From Pseudomonadota bacterium (GTDB lineage: Bacteria; Pseudomonadota; Gammaproteobacteria; Pseudomonadales; Azotimanducaceae): a DNA stretch of 14,263 nucleotides. A model generated the notes under the pieces. That model searched no databases, was not told the origin of the DNA, and saw only the letters and a list, made by a program, of their open reading frames with translations. The translations under genes were made by a program, and so were the position numbers. Below are positions 7,560-13,175 of this stretch, piece by piece; the stretch's first letter is position 1; each line of letters starts with the position of its first letter. The stretch is taken from positions 1 through 14,263 of the forward strand of contig JAQBYL010000050.1 in the NCBI GenBank assembly GCA_027622495.1, read 5' to 3'.

Positions 7560-9494
7560 TCAGTTCGCTAACTCTTTGATCCCCTTGAAACACTCCAGAG
7601 CCTCGGGATTCGCCAGCGCACTGGTGTTCTTAACCGGTCGTCCATGAATGACGTCGCGCACCGCAAGCTCGGCAATCTTGCCGCTCATGGTGCGCGGAAT
7701 ATCGCGGACTGCGATCACTCTGGCAGGGGTGTGGCGGGGTGACGCATTGGCTCTGATCCGGGCGCGTATGTCAATGATCAGTGCCTGATCCAGATCGATA
7801 CCGGGGCTCATCACGACGAACAACACCACCCGCACATCGCCATCCCAGTCCTGGCCCACACAGACCGCGTCGGCTACCGAATCCAGATCTTCCAGCTGCC
7901 GGTAAATCTCAGCGGTGCCGATGCGAACACCGCCAGGATTCAACACCGCGTCGGACCGACCGTAGATGATGTAGCCCGAGTTTTCGGTCAGTTCAGCAAA
8001 ATCCCCCTGCGCCCAGACGCCGGGAAAGCGTTCGAAATAGGCCGCGTGCAGACGCTCGTTGTCGATGTCGTTCCAGAATTCCAGCGGGCAGCAGGGGAAC
8101 GGTTGGCGGCACACCAGTTCGCCCTTTTCGCGCTGCACGGGTTGCCCCGCATCGTTGTAGACAGCCACATCCATGCCGAGACCCGCACACTGAATTTCGC
8201 CTGAGTACACGGGGGCACAGGGGTTGCCGATCACAAAGCAGGAGACGATATCGGTTCCACCCGACATCGAGATCAGATGAACATCGGGCTTAACTTTGTC
8301 GTAGATGTACGCATAGGTTTCGGGCGCAAGCGGCGAGCCGGTTGATATGAGCGTGCGCAGCGTTGTCAGACCATGGGTCAGGCGCGGCTGCAGGCCTTCT
8401 TTGCTGATGCTGGACAGATATTTCGCGCTGATGCCGAAGATGGTCACCCCTTCCGCGTCAGCCATGTTCCAAAGGGTTGCCGGTGTCGGATGAAACGGTG
8501 ATCCGTCATAGAGAATCAGCGTCGCACCGGTGGCAAGACCGCTGACCAGCCAGTTCCACATCATCCAGCCACAGGTCGTGAAAAAGAACAGGCGATCTTC
8601 GCGGCGCAGGTCAACGTGCAGTTGCTGCTCCTTCATGTGTTGCAGCAAGGTTCCCCCCGCACCGTGCACGATGCACTTGGGTTTACCGGTGGTGCCGGAG
8701 GAATAGAGGATGTAAAGCGGAGCGTCGAAGGCGAGCTGGGCAAAGACCAGAGACTCCTGGGGCTTGACGATGAGATCCTGCCAGGCAAGACCGCCCTCGC
8801 AAGTCAGGTCTGCCACAACATCCACCCAGATAATCTGCTCAACCGACTTCACCCGATCGGCTACGGCCTGAACTTTAGCCCTGACGTCGTGGGTTTTGCC
8901 CGCGTAGTGATAGCCGTTACAGGCAATAAGTAGTCGCGGCTCGATCTGGCCAAACCGGTCGAGGGCACCTTCCGATCCGAAATCCGGTGAACACGAAGAC
9001 CAGACCGCGCCGAGCGAGGTGGCTGCGAGCATTGCGACCACCGCTTGTGGAATGTTGGGTAACCAGCCAGCGATCCGGTCTCCGGGTTTTATGCCCAGAG
9101 CCTTGAATTGTGAACTGACCGCCGCCGTCTGCTCAAACAACTCGCGGTAGCTCATCTGCGTGCGTTCGCCGGTTTCAAGCAGGCTGATCAGCGCGGGCTT
9201 TTCGTCGCGGAAGCGCAGCAGATTTTCGGCATAGTTCAGGCGTGCGCCGCTAAACCAGCGTGCATCCAGAAACTGATCCGCATTGGTTAGAACGGTATCT
9301 GCAGCGCGGCTGTGCACCACATCAACAAAATCCCACAGACAACGCCAGAATTGCTCCGGAGATGCAACCGACCAGCGGTGTAGAGCAGCGTAGTCGACGA
9401 ATTCGCGTCCAGTTGCAGCGGCGGCATAGCGCGTAAACGCTGTCAGGCGCGACCCCTCAATCGCGGCAGGAGTGGGTTGCCACAAAGCCCGCAT
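7560..9494 (-). CDS. aacS: Acetoacetyl-CoA synthetase (acetoacetate-CoA ligase)
   Basis: A 644-residue ANL-superfamily ligase, close to the roughly 650-residue length of acetoacetyl-CoA synthetases (EC 6.2.1.16). It converts acetoacetate, ATP and CoA to acetoacetyl-CoA, AMP and PPi in the cytoplasm. The N-terminal ACAS_N-like part has FVDYAALHRWSV and RWFSGARLNYAENLL, typical of the acetoacetate group. The ATP-binding P-loop is YSSGTTGKPK at 264-273, followed by FFFTTCGWMMWNW. Near the C-terminus PRTMSGKIAELAVRD provides the catalytic Lys of the adenylation half-reaction. The start at 9494 lies 3 bases after the epoxide hydrolase stop, so it is the third gene of a tight operon. In context it would feed a 3-keto acid product into central metabolism. 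A ligase for a different beta-keto acid remains possible. Confidence 0.93.
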   Translation of the reverse strand: MRALWQPTPAAIEGSRLTAFTRYAAAATGREFVDYAALHRWSVASPEQFWRCLWDFVDVVHSRAADTVLTNADQFLDARWFSGARLNYAENLLRFRDEKPALISLLETGERTQMSYRELFEQTAAVSSQFKALGIKPGDRIAGWLPNIPQAVVAMLAATSLGAVWSSCSPDFGSEGALDRFGQIEPRLLIACNGYHYAGKTHDVRAKVQAVADRVKSVEQIIWVDVVADLTCEGGLAWQDLIVKPQESLVFAQLAFDAPLYILYSSGTTGKPKCIVHGAGGTLLQHMKEQQLHVDLRREDRLFFFTTCGWMMWNWLVSGLATGATLILYDGSPFHPTPATLWNMADAEGVTIFGISAKYLSSISKEGLQPRLTHGLTTLRTLISTGSPLAPETYAYIYDKVKPDVHLISMSGGTDIVSCFVIGNPCAPVYSGEIQCAGLGMDVAVYNDAGQPVQREKGELVCRQPFPCCPLEFWNDIDNERLHAAYFERFPGVWAQGDFAELTENSGYIIYGRSDAVLNPGGVRIGTAEIYRQLEDLDSVADAVCVGQDWDGDVRVVLFVVMSPGIDLDQALIIDIRARIRANASPRHTPARVIAVRDIPRTMSGKIAELAVRDVIHGRPVKNTSALANPEALECFKGIKELAN

Positions 9495-9497
9495 GGA

Positions 9498-10634
9498 TCA
9501 GCGAACTTGTCGGAAACAGGTTCTCAGTTCGTTCACAAACACCTCGGGCCGTTCAAACGCAGCGAAGTGGCCGCCTTTATCGAATTCGTTCCAGTGGATC
9601 AGATTGCTGAACCGTTTTTCTGCCCAACGTCTGGAACTGCGAAAGATTTCTTTCGGAAAAATACTGCCGCCGGTGGGCGTGTCGATGGGAAAACTGTTGT
9701 CGCCGCCGAAGCTTTCCCAGTACAGACGCGCCGATGAACCGGCTGAATCGGTGAGCCAGTACAGCATGATGTCATCGAGCATCTCATCCCGGGTCAGGAC
9801 GTTTTCCGGATGCCCGTCGCAATCGGTCCAGGCCCAGAACTTTTCCAGTATCCAGGCGGCCTGGCCACTGGGTGAATCAGCCAGGCCGTAGGCGAGTGTC
9901 TGAGGCCGCGTACCCTGTTGTTTGGAGTAACCGGAGTCCCAGGTCTGGTAGTGCTGCATACCGGCCAGCGCGGATTTTTCGAGCTCGGTCAAATCAGCCA
10001 TGGTGTCCGGGTCGGGTTGAGCGATCACCATGTTCAGATGCAATGCCTTGCAGTGCTTCGGGTCCACCGGGCCGATGTGTGATGTCACAACCGCCCCCCA
10101 GTCACCACCCTGGGCCACGTAATCGGTATATCCGAGTCTGGCCATCAGCTTAGACCAGGCTTCTGCGGTCTTTTTGACCCCCCAGCCGGGCGTTGTTGGT
10201 TTGCCGGAGAAGCCGTACCCCGGCAGGCTGGGACAAACAATATGAAATGCATCTTTCGCATCGCCACCGTGTTCCTGCGGTTCGCTCAACGGTCCAAGCA
10301 CTTTCATGAATTCGATGATCGAGCCAGGCCAGCCATGGGTCATCACCAGGGGCAACGCATCCGGATTACTCGAGCGGATGTGCAGGAAATGGATATCCAG
10401 ACCGTCGATTTCGGTCATGAACTGCGGAATCGCGTTCAGCCGGCTTTCGGTTTGACGCCAGTCGTACTGATCGGCCCAGTAAGCGACTACGTCTTTAACG
10501 TACGCAAGCGGCACTCCCTGCGACCAGTCTTCGGGCGTTTCGGCGTCCGGCCAGCGGGTCGCCCGCAGACGCCGTTTCAGGTCGTTAAGCTGATCGTCAT
10601 GGATCTCGATGGTGAAGGGGCGGATGTCGCTCAT
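9498..10634 (-). CDS. Epoxide hydrolase, EHN (microsomal-type) alpha/beta hydrolase
   Basis: A 378-residue alpha/beta hydrolase with the N-terminal EHN domain (residues 3-110: PFTIEIHDDQLNDLKRRL, TRWPD, WADQYDWRQTESRLN) characteristic of microsomal-type epoxide hydrolases. The oxyanion-hole motif HGWPGS is at 100-105, the nucleophile is D178 in GGDWGAV, the base is H356 in DKGGHFAAFERPE, and lid Tyr candidates are Y229 and Y305. These enzymes open epoxides to vicinal diols through an ester intermediate on the Asp. No N-terminal membrane anchor is seen, so it should be soluble. AAGGA is well placed before the ATG at 10634. It sits between the SDR gene (18-base gap) and the CoA ligase (3-base gap). 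The family includes many proteins of unproven substrate, so hydrolysis of a non-epoxide cannot be excluded. Confidence 0.92.
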   Translation of the reverse strand: MSDIRPFTIEIHDDQLNDLKRRLRATRWPDAETPEDWSQGVPLAYVKDVVAYWADQYDWRQTESRLNAIPQFMTEIDGLDIHFLHIRSSNPDALPLVMTHGWPGSIIEFMKVLGPLSEPQEHGGDAKDAFHIVCPSLPGYGFSGKPTTPGWGVKKTAEAWSKLMARLGYTDYVAQGGDWGAVVTSHIGPVDPKHCKALHLNMVIAQPDPDTMADLTELEKSALAGMQHYQTWDSGYSKQQGTRPQTLAYGLADSPSGQAAWILEKFWAWTDCDGHPENVLTRDEMLDDIMLYWLTDSAGSSARLYWESFGGDNSFPIDTPTGGSIFPKEIFRSSRRWAEKRFSNLIHWNEFDKGGHFAAFERPEVFVNELRTCFRQVR

Positions 10635-10652
10635 GGGTGATCCTTGAAGAGT

Positions 10653-11423
10653 TTACAGGGAGGCGCAGACATGGCCGCCGTCGACGGTGAGCACCGAGCC
10701 TGTCATGTAGCGTGAGGCATCTGATGCCAGCAGCAGGATCGGGCCGTCCAGATCGGCGAACTCGCCATAGCGGCGCATGGGGATGCCTTTCATGAATTCT
10801 GGCGAGGCCTCGCTTTCGAGCAGAATGCGACTGACATCGGTGAGGATGTAGCCAGGTGCCAGGGCGTTGACCCGGATTTTGTGCTTGGACGCTTCTAATG
10901 CCATGACCTGCGTCATGCGAGTGAGCGCGCCTTTAGAGACGGCGTAAGGGAATTGCCCCTTTATGGTGCGCGTGTCGGTTATGGAAGAAATATTGATGAT
11001 GTTGCCGCTGCCCAGACCGTGGGCGAGCACCCTTTCGGTATACAGCTTGGACATCATCCAGGCGCTCTTCAGGTTGGTGTCGAGCACGTAATCCCAGTCG
11101 TCCTCATCGATCATCATGTAGGTTTTGGCGCCCGCTTCGACCCCGGCGTTGTTGATCAGCACATTGACCGGGCCGAAGGCCGCTTCAGCGGCATCGAAAA
11201 AGTCAATCTGGCTGCGTTTGTCGCGCACATCGAGCGCGCTGGCTGAGGCTGAACCACCGGCCTTTTCGATGCTTTCAACCAGGGCGTTCAATTTGTCGAC
11301 CCGGCGTGCACCGAGCACGACTTTGGCCCCGCCTGCGGCCAGCACGGTGCCGAAGTGGTGACCAAAACCCGAAGACGCACCCGTGATGGCAATGACGCTG
11401 CCGGTCAGATCAAACGGTCCCAT
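10653..11423 (-). CDS. SDR family NAD(P)-dependent oxidoreductase
   Basis: A 256-residue classical short-chain dehydrogenase/reductase. The cofactor motif TGASSGFG is at 14-21, NNAG at 91-94 and the structural Asn is N117. The catalytic S147-Y160-K164 lies in INISSITD...FPYAVSKGAL. The C-terminal TGSVLTVDGG is typical. Arg40 and Arg41 after the second beta strand (LGARRVDKL) suggest NADP(H) preference, as an inference. It is expected to oxidise an alcohol or reduce a ketone. It is first in the operon with epoxide hydrolase and acetoacetyl-CoA synthetase, so oxidation of a hydroxy intermediate to a keto intermediate before CoA activation would fit. The ATG at 11423 is preceded by AGGGA at a suitable distance. 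A palindrome and a hairpin lie just upstream. Confidence 0.93.
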   Translation of the reverse strand: MGPFDLTGSVIAITGASSGFGHHFGTVLAAGGAKVVLGARRVDKLNALVESIEKAGGSASASALDVRDKRSQIDFFDAAEAAFGPVNVLINNAGVEAGAKTYMMIDEDDWDYVLDTNLKSAWMMSKLYTERVLAHGLGSGNIINISSITDTRTIKGQFPYAVSKGALTRMTQVMALEASKHKIRVNALAPGYILTDVSRILLESEASPEFMKGIPMRRYGEFADLDGPILLLASDASRYMTGSVLTVDGGHVCASL

Positions 11424-11435
11424 TAAAATCCCTAA

Positions 11436-11446
11436 GACAAATTGTC
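11436..11446. promoter_or_regulatory. Palindrome upstream of SDR operon
   Basis: GACAA-A-TTGTC is a perfect 11-base palindrome centred 18 bases upstream of the SDR start codon. It could be an operator overlapping the leader, or chance. No matching regulator gene is in the window. Confidence 0.3.
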
Positions 11447-11452
11447 GAAGGT

Positions 11453-11475
11453 CATCCTAGCGAACGCGCAGGATG
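11453..11475 (-). terminator. Strong hairpin between GGDEF gene and SDR operon
   Basis: Arms CATCCT (11453-11458) and AGGATG (11470-11475) pair, and the inner GCG (11460-11462) and CGC (11467-11469) pair around the tetraloop AACG. One bulged A at 11459 interrupts this 9-bp stem. It starts 16 bases after the diguanylate cyclase stop on the minus strand. There is no U-tract, so it is a non-canonical terminator, a processing site or an attenuator for read-through into the SDR operon. Confidence 0.4.
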
Positions 11476-11491
11476 GGCACAAACGCCCTGA

Positions 11492-12259
11492 TCAGGCGGC
11501 CTGGACAGCGCGGTTTCGACCGTCCGATTTGGCCTGATACATGGCCATGTCAGCGATTTTGTAGAGTCGATCCAGATCGTAACCGTGGGAGGTGTCGGCA
11601 AAGCCGCAGCTGACGCTGATCTCAAGGATGGCCCGATCGCATAAGAGCGGCTGCTCACAGACCGCATCGATCAGCCGTTTGGCCAGGAGCCTTGCCTCCT
11701 GATGATCCGTGTCGGGTGCCAGCACGGCAAACTCTTCGCCGCCCACGCGAGCGATGAGGTCGGTCTCGCGGGCTACGGAATTGAACGCATCGGCGATGAA
11801 TTTCAGCGCCTTGTCGCCGGTTGCATGACCGTAGCCATGGTTGATCTGCTTAAAGTGGTCGGCGTCGAGAATCATGAGTGCGACGGGAAACGACGCATTT
11901 TTTGCAGCCGTGAGAAGCGCTTCACCGCGGTCAAAGAAGCTGCGCCGATTGATCAGACCGGTTAAACCGTCGGTCTCGGCGAGCCGTGTCAGGGTTTGTT
12001 GAGTATGGGCGAGTGTGTAGAGAACGCGTCCCATCGAGTAGGCTACCGGCAAAGCGACAAAAACCGGGATGATGACAGCGGCCACAGCCATGTATCGATA
12101 CGTAAATACCGTATCACCGAACCACAGGTAAAGACCCTGAATGAATAACTGGGCGATCGTCACCGAAAGCACAGCCACAGCCATGGTGTATAGCCAGATC
12201 TGACGTTTTTTCAGTATCCTGAGCTGCATTTTGCGCGGCATGACGGGCGATGCGACCAT
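11492..12259 (-). CDS. Membrane-anchored GGDEF diguanylate cyclase
   Basis: A 255-residue protein with two N-terminal membrane segments (about residues 20-47 and 56-81), a short linker and a C-terminal GGDEF domain (about 95-250). The domain begins with the usual DGLTGLINRRSFFD. The active-site motif is GGEEF at 173-177. An RETD sequence at 164-167, five residues before it, matches the RxxD inhibitory (I) site, so product feedback inhibition is expected. It should make cyclic di-GMP from two GTP at the inner membrane. No recognisable periplasmic sensory domain is present: the loop between the two segments is only about nine residues, so it may sense the membrane or be constitutive. Start choice is uncertain; ATGs also occur at codons 7 and 11. 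It lies upstream of the SDR operon on the same strand but is separated by a hairpin. Confidence 0.92.
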   Translation of the reverse strand: MVASPVMPRKMQLRILKKRQIWLYTMAVAVLSVTIAQLFIQGLYLWFGDTVFTYRYMAVAAVIIPVFVALPVAYSMGRVLYTLAHTQQTLTRLAETDGLTGLINRRSFFDRGEALLTAAKNASFPVALMILDADHFKQINHGYGHATGDKALKFIADAFNSVARETDLIARVGGEEFAVLAPDTDHQEARLLAKRLIDAVCEQPLLCDRAILEISVSCGFADTSHGYDLDRLYKIADMAMYQAKSDGRNRAVQAA

Positions 12260-12283
12260 AGTGCCCGTAATCAGATTTGTGTT

Positions 12284-12312
12284 TTGAGAAACACGTCAAG
12301 CTAAACTATTTT
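12284..12312 (+). promoter_or_regulatory. Candidate sigma70 promoter of the 67-aa gene
   Basis: TTGAGA at 12284-12289 and TATTTT at 12307-12312, separated by 17 bases, give five and four matches to consensus. Transcription would start about 75 bases before the ATG at 12394. Two copies of TTTTGCAGA (12318-12326 and 12350-12358, 32 bases apart) lie downstream in the leader. Confidence 0.3.
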
Positions 12313-12393
12313 GACTTTTTTGCAGATAAAGCTTGCCACAGCGCCAATATTTTGCAGAATGCGCACCTTGTTGAATAACCAGTGAAGTGACTA

Positions 12394-12597
12394 ATGGCAG
12401 TGTATAAACACGAACAAGGCAGCTATAAGGCCTATCGGGTATCCAGAAGCGTTAACGGCGAACGGGTCCAAAAATACTTCCCACGCACGCGGGAAGGCTT
12501 CAAAGAGGCAAAAGAAGCCGATCTCAAGCTTGAGAAGCAGCAATCCCGAGCGGCAAAGAAGTTCACCGGCAGCGCCAGAAGGTGGTCGCCTAAGTAA
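12394..12597 (+). CDS. Small basic protein, unknown function
   Basis: A 67-residue, Lys/Arg-rich protein beginning MAVYKHEQGSYKAYRVSRSV. The first 30 residues could form a three-stranded sheet (YKAYRVSRSV, NGERVQKYF), reminiscent of the AP2-like or arm DNA-binding modules at the N-terminus of phage integrases. They are followed by a charged helix (REGFKEAKEADLKLEKQQSRAAKK). DNA or RNA binding is inferred from composition only. No integrase catalytic domain follows. GAAGTGA precedes the ATG as a modest ribosome binding site, and an upstream promoter candidate exists. It converges on the DUF6316 gene with an 8-base overlap. I do not recognise a named family with certainty. Confidence 0.65.
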   Translation: MAVYKHEQGSYKAYRVSRSVNGERVQKYFPRTREGFKEAKEADLKLEKQQSRAAKKFTGSARRWSPK

Positions 12598-12817
12598 CGA
12601 AAGATGCCCGCGGTGCCACGTCGGTAATTTCAATCGATGCGAAATTAGAAAGTTCGAGGAAGATGCTCAGCTCTTGTTCGGCCTTGACAGGCGTGGCAAA
12701 CGGCCCCTGATCACCTTCTCGCGATGCAAAGTACCAATCGCTGTTCAGGGTGAATAACCGACTGGACGCGCGAAAGTAAACAACGTTCTCGCCGGTGTCT
12801 GTACATCTGAAGTTCAT
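12590..12817 (-). CDS. DUF6316-like small protein
   Basis: A 75-residue protein, MNFRCTDTGENVVYFRASSR..., whose centre reads LFTLNSDWYFASREGDQGPF followed by a helix with KAEQELSIFLEL. The WYF-REG-GPF pattern with the following acidic helix matches small gammaproteobacterial proteins annotated as DUF6316; this assignment is from memory. Function is unknown. The start at 12817 is set by a near-perfect AGGAGG at 12824-12829, 6 bases upstream. The frame is open further up to 13021, but that extension lacks such a site and is not conserved-looking. Its stop lies inside the convergent 67-aa gene. Confidence 0.75.
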   Translation of the reverse strand: MNFRCTDTGENVVYFRASSRLFTLNSDWYFASREGDQGPFATPVKAEQELSIFLELSNFASIEITDVAPRASFVT

Positions 12818-12823
12818 GTTTCG

Positions 12824-12829
12824 CCTCCT
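12824..12829 (-). promoter_or_regulatory. Strong ribosome binding site of DUF6316 gene
   Basis: Minus-strand AGGAGG, 6 bases before the ATG at 12817. It fixes the start and excludes the longer in-frame extension up to 13021. Confidence 0.8.
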
Positions 12830-12898
12830 GTCAGGTTGCTCACGGCTGAACTTTACAGGTTCGCACAGGCGCAGATGTATTGACTCTGATGCATATAC

Positions 12899-12927
12899 GT
12901 GAACGCTTGTAAGCGTCCTGTGAACGC
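12899..12927. promoter_or_regulatory. Operator-like palindrome within paired direct repeats
   Basis: ACGCTT-GT-AAGCGT (12903-12916) is a perfect 14-base inverted repeat. The octamer GTGAACGC occurs at 12899-12906 and again at 12920-12927, exactly 21 bases apart, about two helical turns. The site lies 82-110 bases upstream of the DUF6316 start, a position suited to regulator binding. Confidence 0.35.
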
Positions 12928-13175
12928 GATTGGCTGCAAATTTCGCCGCGATGTTGACCGCAATGGATGTGGCGGGTGGGTGACCGGTGCGAATATGATC
13001 GTGCCGCGCGAATAAACTCAAATTAATAAGAGATGAATAAGAACGGGTACCGGTCGGATCTGGTCCCCCACACTACCGCGACGGACTGGCGTGTGGTGCA
13101 AGCGTGTGACTTTTTGACCAACCATCTGGTCTGGGAGGGGGTCACATCATCAAACTCAAATGGAGAACCAGGAAC

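Larger units (their letters stand above)
12818..13175. other. Intergenic region between DUF6316 gene and ompA-like gene
   Basis: About 358 bases between divergent genes, without a convincing coding region. It holds the strong AGGAGG of the DUF6316 gene (12824-12829), an operator-like palindrome flanked by direct repeats (12899-12927), an inverted repeat GACCA-N6-TGGTC (13116-13131), and a purine-rich GGGAGGGGG (13132-13140) near the porin start. Promoters for both genes are expected here, but I could not pick convincing -35/-10 pairs. Confidence 0.5.

Noticed and set aside
8616..8933. 105-codon plus-strand frame inside the CoA ligase gene
   Set aside because: Antisense to the conserved ATP-binding region of the ligase; no independent evidence.
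12818..13021. N-terminal extension of the DUF6316 frame
   Set aside because: The AGGAGG site 6 bases before 12817 defines the start; the extension lacks such a site and looks like noncoding sequence.
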